Made by a program: the position numbers and the translations under genes. The notes beneath the pieces are model-generated. The model was not told where the DNA came from, made no database searches, and saw only the letters and a program-made list of their open reading frames with translations. This document shows positions 1 through 15,177 of a DNA stretch of 64,000 nucleotides, one piece after another. Positions within the stretch are counted from its first letter, which is position 1. The number at the start of each line of letters is the position of its first letter. This DNA is from Bugula neritina (lineage: Eukaryota; Bryozoa; Gymnolaemata; Cheilostomatida; Bugulidae): the NCBI GenBank assembly GCA_964035545.1, contig OZ037767.1, forward strand, positions 23,603,128 through 23,667,127, written 5' to 3'.

Positions 1-1013
1 CCAACATTTAATAGCGCATTAGTTTTAGATTGAGCTACTAATTGTATTTATTGCATGTGAAAGTTAGTTATTCTCCGCCAGCTGCATGAATGTGACTGGT
101 AAATTTTGTAACCTTTGGCAGTAATAACTTTGTAGCATAAATTAGACACATTTTTATGAAAATACATAATTTTAATGCTATAGCTGCTAGTAATTCTAAT
201 GGGTGTAATAATATTACTTTCACCAGCATTAATTTTTACTTTGTTCATGCTTCATAAAGCATTTTCTAAATTCTTTTTTGAATAAATATACATATAATGT
301 GCTGAATAGATTACATATGTTGGGGTTCTTCCTATACTGCAGCTCAGCCTACACTCCCCACCACAAATGTTCCTAAACTACTAGCTTCATCAGGATACAG
401 ATTGATGGAGCTGTATTGATAAAAACTTCTCTTTTTAGCAGTAGAGGCATCATGAAAAAAAAGGCAAGTATTTTACTCAATAAGAATTCGGTTTTTTACT
501 TCTACAAATTTGATAGCCTACACGATTCTATTTAAATGGAAACTGGTCTGACATAATGTGTCTGCAATTTATTAGTTATAATATAGTAAATACTATGCAG
601 GCCTATAGATCAAATGGCCCAAAAAAAATTAAATAAAACATTACACAATGCTGTATTTATTAGCAATGTAATACTTAGCAACTAATTTCACATTATTATT
701 GTTTGCAAAGTTTCATACATCTACATATGTTTGTTCAATTCAGTGTTCTGAAGTAGAAGGTTCCAACAGCAGGGAAAAGCCTTGAACAAGATATTATGTT
801 CTACATCTCCAACTCATTTTAACTTTGCTGGTCAGTTCATTGTGTATCTGGAGCATAGTTTTGTATTTTCAAGTAGTCCATCAGATACCTTTGTAGATAG
901 TAAAGATTAAAATGCTTGTGCAATGATGTCCATAATGTTGAACCGATTTATTAAAACTAAAACTGTTCTTAATTATAACAAAACTTGACAATCTTTACAT
1001 AAAGAATAATGTC
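1..1013. other. AT-rich non-coding stretch
   Basis: No exon with plausible splice borders or family similarity was seen on either strand. The sequence is AT-rich with short homopolymer runs. The one short open frame near the start has no recognisable content. Confidence 0.5.
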
Positions 1014-1621
1014 CTATAATCTATCTTCATTGTAAACAAAATTAGAAAGTTCCACACCAGCAAATTGTTTATCATCATCTGTAGGTGGAAGACGCGTGCA
1101 CTCAGTTATAAAGGCAAGCTGACAGTGGTTTTCTTTGCCTTCTATGAAGATTTGGAAAGAGCCAGAAAATTAATACTCTATAACTGCAAAACCATGTTGT
1201 AGTGTCTTGTGTTATTGATTGAATCATCTAAAAGAAAAATTGTTGTATCATTATAATTTTACTGTTAATGAATTAGCAAATCTACTTATCTTGGTAAATA
1301 TATTCAAGAACAAATACTATAGTGTAACTCAGTTTTGGTTGTGTATGCTCCTTAAGCAAATTTACAGCAGATATCAAACTATATATTAGAGACTGATATA
1401 GGAATTAAATTTAAGCTAACCATGATGATGTAAATAGCTGTTGTATGTGACTTCGAGAACTCTGCTGGCCATGTCAGTTCAAATACACCAGGGTGATCTG
1501 TTACGAATTTCATGTCATTATTGAAATTCAGCTTTTTCAAGTGCCTCTTCACAACTCTGGCAGCATTCTGACTGCTCCTTAGCTTTCTGTGCCTGAAATT
1601 TCTTCTACTTGCACCATTCTT
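1014..1621 (-). CDS. Possible terminal exons of an unrecognised gene
   Basis: Two stretches on the minus strand look coding but do not join cleanly. The first (1621 to 1421) is 67 open codons ending at a donor GTTAGC. It is basic at the start (RRNFRHRKLRSSQNAARVV) and later contains HPGVFELTWPAEF. The second (1141 to 1014) follows a pyrimidine-rich acceptor ending CATAG, reads GKENHCQLAFITEC and then LPPTDDDKQF, and stops at TAG. The first ends in phase 0 and the second needs phase 1, so a small exon is missing or one border is wrong. It lies on the same strand and downstream of gene A, so it could be a late part of that gene, but no sequence link was seen. I do not recognise a family. Confidence 0.3.
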
Positions 1622-1649
1622 CTATTGGTGGAATGTTAGCCTATAACAA

Positions 1650-3480
1650 ACAGGTGTACCAAAGCTAAAAAAATATCTAATTCACTGCACTAGGATATTA
1701 TTCAACTCATTTAAATTTAATATATAGCAGTAAAACAATCACATAATTGTTTTTATTTTATCAGCTTTACTTTACAAAGCTGAACCATATAATTTAGTAA
1801 CTTGTCACCATAATAAACTTTGTACAACATACAAATTGAAAACCTGATGTGATTGCTTTTTTAATAGAATATACATCAAAAACATGTTACTTTGATAAGC
1901 GTGTTTATAATAAAAGTATTAAACCAGTTTGAAAAAATTATTTTGTTATATAAGGGATCACAAAACTACATCATTTTAGACCTGTAGCTCAATGTTCCTC
2001 AAGCAACGGGCTGCTATGACTAATTAATTTTCTATCATTGCATTTGATTGTTCTACTCATAGTGTATTGGCGAATTAAAATTATTGGTAATTTAATGTAT
2101 ATTTTAGCTACCTCTGTACAATCAATGTCATAGTAATATCAATTAGGTTTTAAATTTCACTGAGTTTATAGTAAATTACTGCAACCGTTACATAACATTT
2201 GGCTAGTTCTCTAGTTCATTAAGTAACCATACGAACTTAAATTTACAACATGACAAAACACACAAAGCAAAATTAAAATAAGCATATTATGAACCAATGT
2301 AAATGATAAGCGATAATGCTGTTATAAAACATAAATTATCAAATTGAAATAGTTATTATTACTATTAGTATTACTATCATTATAACAACTATAACTATTA
2401 TTAGTATTACTATTACTATTAGTATTAGCAAATTAGTAGTAAAAAATGAGTAGAGCTCAACATATACAATCTAGCTTACTATAAAAGTAGAAGTAGAACT
2501 TTTAAAACTATCATCTGCATCATTATCAGAACTATGAGTAATACTAGTAGTTGTACTAATAGTAATACTAATTATTAATACTAATAGTATCACTATGAGT
2601 ATGAGACTTGGGCTGGCAGTGATTATCACTATCAGTATCAGCATCGTCATAGTTAAGTTACAAGAATTAGAAGCCATATTCATATTCATAGTAATAGTCA
2701 ATCATTGATTGAGTTAATGTCATAGTGATACTCATACTCATAATTAATTTATACGATACTCATACTCATAGTGATAGTGATACTTCACCGTGAATTTAAT
2801 AATAATTTTAATTTAATATAAATATTATTATTATCATTGTTGCTAATATTATGTCTTACTCTTAGTCTAACAGCAGCTCTATGAAGAAGTTAAACATAAC
2901 TGATAACAAAACAAATTTAAAAAATAATACTGCAACAATCAATATAATGTATATCAATATGCTAGCAACCTAATTTTCAGCTCACTTCATTAACTTTCCG
3001 TGCAGTATTGTGAATTGTGATGAAATAAATTTATTAATGGTGACCTTGACATCTTCGTCCAAATGCCTTTCACGTCAAGCCCCGAACCAATTTGTAAAAA
3101 TTTTGGATTTTTTACTTTTGATTATTTTTTACGAAAAGAGCTTCAAAATAAATTTAAAAAAAAGTGAGCTGTTGTCCACATGAAAAGAAATATATGAGCT
3201 AATTTTCTAAATTCAGGAAGTTACCAGAGGGTCACAATATTTTTTTAAAAAAATCTTTATTTTCACGACAAGCTCTATATATTGATATAGAAAAAAAGAA
3301 GACAACTCTTTTTTCAGATTTTTCATGTGCCACGGTCACGTCAATATCAGTGCTATTAACACATATATTTTAATTCATTTTTTCTGGTATATTGAGTTGA
3401 GATTTTTTGTATATATTTTGTGAATGCTACTAAAAAAGTATGATCTTTTAATTAACAGTAATTGATTTTATCAAAATAAC
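1650..3480. other. Intergenic or intronic AT-rich region with simple repeats
   Basis: No exon recognised. About 2341-2790 is low complexity: runs of ATTACTATT-type triplets face their complement (TACTAATAGTAATAC, ATGAGTATGAG), so the segment could fold on itself. Similarity between the gene A flank and intron 8 of gene B stops at about 3.48 kb, and the expected next exon of A is not found here. Confidence 0.5.
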
Positions 3481-3718
3481 CTGGATGCTTACGATGTTTA
3501 ATGGCAAATGAGTATATTACAATGGTGTAGTGATTATAAAGCATAAGAATATGTTGAAATTTGGAACTGGTATTGCTGTTTATAAGCTATAATTTATATC
3601 TGATGAACCTAACAAGGAAAAGTCATATTATACATGATATCTAAGGTATACCAGTCACAGAGCTTAAACAGTTTTTTATGGTTACTTCTACATGGTAAAT
3701 ATTAATCCTCTAACTTAC

Positions 3719-6700
3719 AAAGGTCTCTCCAAGTGTTGGGGCAAGTAGAGTATAATTATTTGAGGACTCAGCATTCAGAATGTCAAACTCAGCGTCAAAT
3801 CCTCCACTGCAAAACATAACAAATAAGTTATAAGGGAGAGGCAGCAAGTTGCAGTCTCAACCTGCGTCATTTTAACCATGTTCAAAAACAGGCTATTAAT
3901 TGAACTAACATAACTGCAGCATGCATTTGTCTGACATATGGTACAGAATGCTAGTAGGCTTGTAGAACTTTTTAAGCTTATCTCTGTTCATCATAGCACA
4001 AAAGTTTGAACCCACTGTTAAAACAAAAACTGGCAAAATTTTCAAGAGTAGCGCTTGTGCAGCTTGAAATATTTCAGAAGTATGTATGGTATGCTAAAAT
4101 TTTCATGTAACTCTGCACGATAAAGATAGATGTTTGTTCACATGCAGTTTACCTGACGAGGGTGGCAGACCGAATTGTATGGTTTAAAACAGGATCCTTT
4201 CCATATACAAAGTCATACAATGCTGTGACATTTTCCGTAAGTTTTATGACTAACTGGACTTCACCTTCTTTAGTTTGATTTGGCATCTTAAAGGACAGTT
4301 TCTGTGGTCTGTAAATATACATCAAGACATATGTAGACTATTCATATTTTCATACAGCTACTGAATGTATATTATGCAATAAGTTGATATAAGCCTATAC
4401 AGTAAAATTAGTATACATTATGTCATTTCAATATCAGCATGTAAACAATACTGACCGAGTCAGTTTATATACATTCATATTAAATAGTATATTAAATCTA
4501 ACAACACATACTTTATATTGTATTCTACAGGGGAGATAACTCCATCTGAACTGTTCACATACACTTCTACACCAGTGTTTGGTATAAGACCAACAGCAGT
4601 AACCAAAGTTCCACCAGATAGCTGGCCAACGGTAGGGGACAAATTGTGTATGTCCGACTGAGATGTCACCTGTTATAGGTTGATAAACATATACTATTAA
4701 ATATAATTTACAATTTTTTGTCACCTATAGCACTGTTGTACAGTAAAAATAATCTTTTTTACACATAATAGACTTAACTGAGTTTAACAGAACTTATTTA
4801 CTTGGTGATACAAAAAGCTGTTGCTGACCTTAACACAATGTGGCAAAGATTGGCTCCACGTTGAGTTTTCTAAGCATTGCAGAGTGTCTGTACTTGAGTT
4901 CAAGGCCATTCCTGGAGGACAGCTTAAGACGATAGTGTCAAATTGGTAGAAATACATATTTGGTTTGTTGATCATTTCATATCCTGTTGGAGCTTTGAAT
5001 TCACACTGACTGACTAAAGTTTAAAACACATAAAACTGCATGAAAACTTCAGGTATCACCAATAAACAAGACAATGCCATAACTAATAGAACTAACTGAG
5101 GGTACAATGCAAGAATAAAAACATAGTAAAACTACTACATGCATAAAAGTTATTACCAACATTTAAATATTTGTAATTCATGTACCTCTGTAGTTGTGCT
5201 TACCATATGCGTTCATATGAAAAATTGAACTGGGGGTATTAAATCTATAGCTACTGTATTTCACATTAGTTAATCCTGCAATGTAAATCTGTCTGTCTCT
5301 GGTCACCAATAGAGAGGTTGGAGCATTCAACTTGCATGTGCCGGGAGGTCCAGTTACCGTCTGGTTGTTCTCTTCAGAACCTGGAATATCACGTGTGATC
5401 TTTGTTAGGATTATGTACAACAAACTTGTTAAATATAACAACCTTGTTTATATTACAAGAGAGGCAAATAAAAATCATCAAAACTAACATACCAATGCAT
5501 GTTGAATAGATTTCTTTTTCATCTAAATCAATGAATATCAATTCTTCATTTAAACGAGTTCCTATGGTAACCATTAAGCGATCTGGCACCAACCAGCGAA
5601 TTGTCTCAATGTATCCAATCACTGCAGTATCAAAAGAGCCAGGTGAAAAAGCAATATTATCTACATTATTAGCACTACTAGAAACTTCTCCCGTTAATAA
5701 CGTTACTTCCAGAGTGCTCAAGTCGACCCGTGACAAACCGTTGCTGTGTGCAACATATATGGCACTTTCATCACTTGTAGGTAATATGTCGCGAGGGTTA
5801 GGTAGTGAATCTGAAAGTTGGTCTCCAAGCAGTCTGATAGTTTTTTTTTCAAAACTATAGCGAGTGATTAGCTGGTAGCCATGATCCATCACTATTAAAT
5901 AGTTTTGCGATTTAATCATTACAATTTTTAGGGGACCAGAGAGGAAGTGAGTGTTTGCCGGAACTTCTTGACCAGGTAAGATTTCTCTAGATTGAAATAA
6001 TGTACCTTCACAATTTCCGATAAATTCAGTGATATTGTCTGTAACCATGTCGTATTGACGAATGCAATTGTTAAGGTAGTCTGCCACTAGCATTATAGTC
6101 TCATTTACTTGTGCTACACCTCCAAGGAGGGCAAACTCGGCTGTGGATGAGTTGCCAGCTTTATATCGAATATCTTGAGGTCCCATACCTTCGTAGTCCT
6201 TTCCAAGCACATGCTGGACAGGCTCTCCTGGAACATACTTTAAGAGGAGATGTCCAGAATTATAATAAAACTCTCCATCATTGTATTCATCTTCAATCAT
6301 AAAGTCAATTGGCCTCCGCGGCAAACCGCTAAGGTTGTACTCGACTTCTTTCAAGCTGTCCACAGATACTTGAATAGAGCAATGTGGACACAGGACATTA
6401 GAATTAGGCTTGCTAGTTGTCATAAGCTTTTCGTCGGGTTTTAAGGTTGTTGAAGCTATTACTTGTCTTGAGTTGACTTGGCTAAGATTCACTTTTATTT
6501 CATACAACGAGCTTGGAGAAAGAAAAGTGTACTCTCCTTCGGTTACAGCTGCTACATATACTGAACCATTTGAAAATGTAGCTGCAGTTGGCTTATGAAA
6601 TCTGCAAGAAGTCTGGGGCCCAGTCAAAGAGCTGTTAAATTGGTCATCTCCTAAAAATTAAATAGCATAACTGTGAGTAAAACAGAAAACTCTGCGTTAT

Positions 6701-8770
6701 AGATAAGAAATCAAAACACAAAATTACGGTTTCATAAGATTCTCAATCTGCCCACCAAATCAAAATTCATAATAACCTGTGCAACTGCCCATGGCTTGGT
6801 TTAGAATCAAATCTAATACAATCAAAGTATTGAGAGTATCGCTGACGCCAAATAAGATTTCATTGTCTTTAAGCCAAGTTAAAGAGCCGAGAGGTCCAAA
6901 GGTGGTGCTGTGAAAAGGACCAGTTGATAAAACAACTGGTGGGTCAGTAATCAGAGAAACTTTTGCTTCTCCTACAAGAAGCTGCACTGCTCGCGTTTCC
7001 AGATCAACTCTGGAGAGTCCATTGGTATGACTGACATAAAGAGACCTTTCATCAGAGCTGAGCAGTAAAGATGTCGGTGAAGGCAATGACTTATCATTCG
7101 AGTTTAGAAGCAGTTTTACAAGACCTGTGTTGAGATCATAGGTTGTTACTTGCCCATAGCCGTGGTCACACAAAATGAAGTAGTTGGCAGATTCTACAAG
7201 CTCGATGTCTAGAGCACCACTTATGAAATTTGAGTCACCAGCAATGGCTACTCCTGGTTGAAGACTGCCAACAGATGTGCTATAGTGTTTAGCACAAGCA
7301 CCAATGAGAGGGGTAAACAGGTCAGTCTCGGAGTCGTACTCTCTCACACAGTTATTCAAATAGTCACTAAGTGCATACTTTGTCCTATTATATTGCACCA
7401 TATCTGTGATCGCAGAAAATTCAGCCACTGCAGAATTTCCAGTTTGATATCTGTATAACAGTTGTTGATCCGGCTGACCAAGAAACAGTTCCATAGGCTC
7501 TCCAGGTGTGTGCTTCAGTATAAACCCCAAATACATTAGAAAGTATGAGCCATGTTGATATCTATCTTCTTGAATTCTTATAACGACCCTGTTTTCAAAC
7601 TGGCCATAATCAAAAGAGGAAAGAGTTAGATCACCAAAACCATAATATGTCTCCAGCAAATCAGCATCTGGTTGACTACAAATACAATAGTAAAGCTAGC
7701 ATTGCAGAGTTGCACAATTAATCACATGGTTAGTGAGTTCTAAGATTAGTAAAAGCTGAGTGGAATAGACAAGAAAATCCAGCCCAGTAAAAATAAGCTC
7801 ATTTTGTCACTGTAACTGTGGTTAAGTTAGTTTTTTCACATGTCCAAACATCTATGTTTATGAAGTTAAGCAATATGATTAGATGAAAGATAAGATAATT
7901 TTGCTTGGTATTTATTTGTTATAATAGTTTTCACACCAACATGATGATGACTATTCTACTTTCATCATATAGTTACAAAATATTAGTCTGCCCTAGGTAT
8001 CGGACTTGCATTCAAATTGTCATAAATATTATCTTATTACTAGATACCAGTAATTTGCCTGCAAGAGTTATGCCAATAGCTCGAAATAGCAATCCTTTTA
8101 GCTGCCAAGCTGATAGATGAATAATGAATCAATTATGAGCTGGTATAATGTTTAGATTGAGTGAGTTAGCGTCAGGATTTTAATTCGAAAGAAGATAAGG
8201 ACTTGCCTCAATACTTTCTAAATTGATGAAATGTTTTAGTTTTCAATTTTAATTTAGGATTTTTGTAGTCTTGTATGTTATTGCTTAGCTGTATGAAAAA
8301 ACAGAGCTTAAGTTGAGTTAATGTTGAAAAAGTTAATCCAATCGACTCAACTAAGATTCATGAGCTGTGATTGTTGTCTGCCAAGTATAAGTTGCCTTTG
8401 TCACACTCTGAATTCTTTGTCAGCTCTTGAAGGTAATCAACCAATATAAACCAGGTCCAAAGTCAACATATTGCTCAAGTTTTTACTTTCTAGTAATTAC
8501 AATTGATCACTAAAGTATAATTCATTTATTATTATTATATTTTAATATACTGTTTGTAAAAATAACATAAGCATATATTTTGCAGAGAGAAATATCTTTT
8601 ATAATAGCACATTATTTTTTGAAGTTGTGATGTACTAAGCAGTCAGTAATCTTACTATATATACATTTTCTAATGACCTACCTGGCAGAGATGGTAGATA
8701 ATATTACACCAGATGTGAACCATAGCAGCAGAGACCGCAACATCATGGTAACTTCCTGGCTACAATCCGT
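3719..8770 (-). CDS. Gene A: secreted or receptor ectodomain with two propeller modules, sushi and IPT domains
   Basis: Eight coding exons keep one frame across GT/AG borders: 8770-8682 (ATG at 8746), 7675-6777, 6650-5493, 5380-5204, 5013-4829, 4669-4512, 4308-4153 and 3806-3719, for 962 codons. The first exon encodes a signal peptide (MMLRSLLLWFTSGVILSTISA). Exon 2 and the first third of exon 3 form one propeller-like module, diverged from the others. The rest of exon 3 and exon 4 form a second module, with blade-like repeats such as GLSRVDLSTLEVTLLTG and a CPHC motif. Exon 5 is a CCP/sushi domain with four cysteines and the NSTWSQSLPHC ending. Exon 6 is IPT/TIG-like (LSPTVGQLSGGTLVTAVG). 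Exons 7 and 8 continue the extracellular region. Many N-x-S/T sites fit an extracellular protein. Exon 9, present in B and C, was not found below 3719, nor was any membrane or kinase exon, so the 3' end is either unrecognised or lost. Confidence 0.72.
6777..7675 (-). CDS. Gene A exon 2: first, divergent propeller module
   Basis: This 299-codon exon has no counterpart in genes B and C beyond its first 15-20 codons (SQPDADLLETYYGFGD, compared with SQNDSDSLKTHGFGD in B). The body aligns by eye with the second module of gene A: NSAVAEF, a YLNNCVREYD block, CDHGYGQVTTYD, SLYVSHTNGLSRVDL, and an ending in LDLILNQAMGSCTG. The repeated strand pattern fits an NHL-like or similar beta-propeller. The fold is inferred from repeats, not from a profile match. 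Confidence 0.7.
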
Positions 8771-9259
8771 CTGTAAAACACAATCTAACAGTTTAAGCAT
8801 TCATTGTAGCTACCTACTTATATGTGTTCCACTGCTTTTCATTATACTGTGTTTGCATAATTGCCCACTTTATGCAGTACATGGTACACTTTATACAAAA
8901 TATTTTACACATTAAACTAGCAACATCAACAGGCTCTATATTATATTATCTTGTTTGGGGATCAACAGTTTCAATTAACTATATTATAGTCAAATAGAAC
9001 AGACTTGATAGTTTTATTCTAAATTTCTGCTAGATATTCATATAGACAACAAAACAACATGTAGTCGTTTAGTGTTATAGCACAGGATGTCAAGAACTAG
9101 AAACATTTTAGTAAGATCAATCATTATCAATTTTTCTCAAATGTGCCCATTATTTTCATATCAATATGGCTAGCTCCTAACAATTTAAAGTGCTGAAGTG
9201 CTATAGCATTGATAATCTGCCCACTTCTGCTTACTGTACCAACTTAAACAACTACTTAC

Positions 9260-9330
9260 CACCAGCTTTTTCCACCTTCTAAATTAAGCAGCTATTTATT
9301 CTACTAATCAGCTAGAACATGTGAAAGCTG
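9260..9330 (-). other. Gene A 5'UTR exon with conserved donor
   Basis: On the minus strand a block ending in an AGCTGGTG then GTAAGTAG donor matches the block upstream of gene B that ends at 14565. Both are followed by the same intron start (AGTTGTTTAAG). The matching acceptors are at 8771 and 15177. This gives a non-coding first exon, about 490 bases upstream of the start exon in A. The 5' limit (transcription start) is not visible. Confidence 0.5.
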
Positions 9331-9339
9331 AAATAAGCC

Positions 9340-12180
9340 TCTGTTAATACTCTGGCAGTGAAGCTTTGATGACTGCCTGCACTATACTGTTGTCAACTTT
9401 GCAGAGTCTTCTGTAATATGCATAACCAGTTTCCTGAATAAATTACTCTGTGATTCAAATCATGACAAACGATTTTAAAGCTGTATAGTAGTGTTATCGC
9501 GTACTCACTGAAGCGGAAACATGCCACTGAATGATATATTGTCAGGTTTTGAAGCCTGTTCGATATAGCAGATATGCAGTAAACAAAACAAACTTCAGAG
9601 TGGAATAAAAATAGTAGGCACTGCAAGTTAAACTTTGACTCTCCTCTAAAATATACAGCGTGTGTCTATTATATGCTACGAAGTAGTAGCATAAGTGATA
9701 AGACGCACAGCACTGCACACTGCATGCATGGCATCAACAGTTTTGTGTTTGCAAACTTTAACCCAAATTAACTTTGCCTTCACTTAGTAAAGAATTAGCT
9801 CTATAAAATAAAATCTCCAGCTGCATGTTCTGGGTTTTGGTGAAAAACTTTAAATTGTGGCTGATACAACCAAAGTAATCATAACTTGCGAATAGCTCTC
9901 TATGAATGAGGTTATTAATCATATTGACCAGAGATTTGTCATGTGTACTAATAAATACTGCAAATCATATTTCAGAAGAAGTATAGTTGTAACAGATAAA
10001 ACTTTATTTTACTGACTCCATTGCAAAAATTGATATAAAAAGTCTTTAGCGAACAAACAAATAAACAATATTCATTATAATTAATCATTGTGATTACAAG
10101 GAAATTCAATTTGTAAAACTGGCCAATAGGAAAGTTGCACAATCAGTTCTGTATACAATACATTTTGAAGTTAATCTAGATTAAGATCAAGGAGGTATTA
10201 ATAAAGTTAATGCATTTACTCTCCACTGATGAGTAATTTTAACATAATGAATAACATCTTGTGTGATAAATGTCACAAGCATACAACAAGGCATAAACAA
10301 AAATAATGACAAAATGGTTGCTAAAAGGGTGGATCTCTAAATTGCTAGTATAATCAGTGATCAGCTGTTGACAAATTGAAACTCAAAGCCTGAGATAAAC
10401 TGACACAGGATTACGGGCACTTGCTAACCAACTTGATTTGCAGTTTTTCAAAGATATTAACATTTGAAAAGCAGAGCCTCAATTTTAATGCTGATGAAAT
10501 TTATATTCATTAATGGATAAATATTTTAATACTGAGTGGAGACCAAACTATATCAAAATATATATTAGATACATATATATATAATGCATACACGCAAACT
10601 ATACTATGCATGTGTATGTGTTATATACGTATGTAATATGCTGGCATGTATTGCATGAAATATATTATATGTGTACACAAAATATGTGTCATATATTGTA
10701 TGTCTATATATATACTTTTTATTTGTATATAGAATGTATATGTAGTATATTGAGTGCTATATGTAATATATTAAGTAAGAGTTTTCAAAGTTATAAGATA
10801 AGTTTCTACTGGTAGAGTATGAAAATCAACCTATTCCAGGATGAAAAGCTAAATAAAATTCTATATAAACATCAGGCTCAAAAAAGATAGTATATAATAT
10901 GAGTTCAGGGAACAATGTCGTTATAATAATTACAAATATGATTACAAACATGTAATTTTAACACATGGAATAAAAAGTTGAATGATGCACGAATCAGGGC
11001 CTTGTCTCTTGTAGATTGTGATAGATGAATGAAAGCAGCAAAATACCATTCTAACTCATCACAACCATGGTAGATGAGATCACGCATGCTTGCATACATA
11101 TTTCACCAGCATTTCCTATAAAATATACGTATGGATACTGTGATATAATTATGTTGAAATTCAACTTTTGTCTCTGTCTACATATAATATAACAAACACA
11201 AACATTCAAAAACAAACAGACATATTCTTAGCTATCTCGATCAGCTATCATCTACATATAACTGTTGGAGAACTGTGTACCCTATAAATATTTTGTTTCA
11301 TAATAATTTTTTACACATACATGTCCTGAAATAGTTTGGAACTTCTGTATGAAGTGCCAAATAGTCAAAAATGTACTCATTATTGTTTATTTATAATATG
11401 CTCAGAATAAAGTATAATGTAACCATTAATCTTCCTCAAAATTTGTGTTTACAATAAATAAGTTTTTTACATAATTATAAGATTTGCTCTCAATACTTCA
11501 TTATAAATGTTCTTAGCTCCACTATTTGGTCATGTACTGTTATTATTCATTACCAGACCCAATTACTTCACTCCCTGCTATGCTCATTATTCACTCTCAT
11601 ACCCCTATTATTTGCTATGTCATGCTCACCATTCTTCATGACTATTATCACTTCTTTTTCTCTTATTATACTTCCTCCCACACCCACATTATTAGCTGTC
11701 ATACTCTTATTCTGATGCTGCAGTATTTGTATACATGGCGAAATATTTCAGTATGTACCAGCATAATATAGTTGTATCTGACTAATAAACAAGCTAAGCC
11801 ACACCCCATTCTTTCATCAAAACTGAGAGGATAACTACAACGACACAGAGCTTAACAATAATGCAGGTGTTCAGTAAATAATTTACTCAATCATAACACC
11901 CAAGTAAGTGAGTGACCGAAACCAAAATAGTTGCAGATAACAAAACCATTTTAAAAAGTCAATAAAATGGTCTTGTGAAATTAAATCTTCCTCATGATAT
12001 ACACTTCAAGTCATTACTATGTTTACTAAAAGGTGGATAACGGAAGCACACTTTATTTTACATGGTACAAGTGTTAATGGGGCAGATCCAAGTGCAATAA
12101 ATCAATTCAATAGAAAATTGCTAAAATGGAGCCTAAGAATGTGTCTTGAGATACTTACCGCATGCTGCAGTCTGAAATAA
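9340..12180. other. Spacer between divergent genes A and B
   Basis: No exon or RNA gene recognised. The sequence is AT-rich with TATA and ATGTATA runs near 10.5-10.75 kb. It is the A-side half of the shared head-to-head upstream region, so promoter elements probably lie near 9.3 kb, but I cannot identify individual sites. Confidence 0.5.
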
Positions 12181-12182
12181 AA

Positions 12183-13745
<1,563 letters not shown>

Positions 13746-14489
13746 ATTATTTTGACATATAGCGACACCTTTAATAAGTCATAGCAAACACAATTTGTAT
13801 AATGTAATCTTTAGCTTCATATGTGGTTTGAAAATGAACTATGAATGACTCATATTCCTGAAAGTTGGTTGCTCTGTGGTAATGTTTCCTTATTCAAAGA
13901 TGAAGCTGGAAGGTATAGTTTAGCTCAGATAGCTGTATTGATAACATTGTCACATTATTTCGAGAGTTACTACACATATAGTGTTAAACATTCAAGTGTT
14001 TTGCAAGTTTCTAACAAGTGTAGAAAAAAAGCCTTTTGGGAATTACTTTCTAGTTTGAGCTTACAGCTTAGGTTTAACAGCTTAGTTTAGAGCATATTTG
14101 CTTTGTTTTAGTTTAATTTTATTTGTATTGCATCTAAAATTAGCAAATTATGAAAGAACCATTTTGATTTTATTTTACTTCCTAGGTAAAATATAAATAG
14201 CAGCACAATTAAAGTAGGAAAAAATATTTTGCCCATGTCTCAATTTTAAATCAAAATATTTTAATCGAAAGTTTTACGAGTGTAAAAATACTCAGATATT
14301 AGCTCCTAATATCTAATGATCAAATGTTTAAAAATTCAATGCCTCGTATATTGACTTTGCAATGGCGATATACGTAAATGGCAACAAGGGCTAGTATTAT
14401 TATGTTAAACACGCCTATTTTTGCACGTTGTTACCCAAACATATAACACGCATAATGCAGGCAGTCATTAAAACATACTATCACAGTAC

Positions 14490-14565
14490 TTTACCACCAG
14501 AGCAATAATTACAAGTGTTTACTTCAGACTAGCTGCTCCATCCAAAATTGGTGGAAAAGCTAGTG
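14490..14565 (+). other. Gene B 5'UTR exon with conserved donor
   Basis: The block ending GGAAAAGCTAGTG before the donor GTAAGTAG mirrors the minus-strand block at 9260 upstream of gene A. The next acceptor (TTTCACAG) ends at 15177. The exon is non-coding and its 5' limit is uncertain. Confidence 0.5.
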
Positions 14566-15177
14566 GTAAGTAGTTGTTTAAGCTGGTAATATAATAAACA
14601 TATGTTTTTAGATTTTTAATTTTATATTTGTCATATGATCATGCCTATGACCATATAAGTATATGGTTTCAGTCGTAGGAGCTAGCGAATAAACAATAAT
14701 AGACATGTTTGAAAAAACTTATTTGATAATGATTGTAATGACTAAAAGGTTTCTACTTTTTGTTTTCCTGCCTACTGCTAGTTGTTCCCAGTTAAGAGTT
14801 ACCTCAGATAAAAACAGCAGACATGCATTTACAAAATGGTAACTAATGATAGCTTATAATACCAAAACCAGTTTACTTTTTATTCCTTGTGCCTTACTGA
14901 ACAAGTGTTACAGAAAGTCATGATAAAAGTATTTGCGAAAGAGGTAAGGGTGTTCCATTTCACAGGTGATTAATTTAAATTGGTGTACCATATAGTCAGG
15001 TGATAAAATTTATAACTTATAGTTGCTGGTTCAGTGTGTAAAATATACTGCATAAAATGTAAAATATGTATGCAATGTACAATGATGTACAAATAGTAAT
15101 ATAATAAAGTCAATATATAGAATACATATCATATGCAGCTACATTGAATGCTTAAACTCTTAAATTGTATTTCACAG

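Noticed and set aside
5531-5860. 109-codon open frame on the plus strand
   Set aside because: Antisense shadow of gene A exon 3, which has strong family support.
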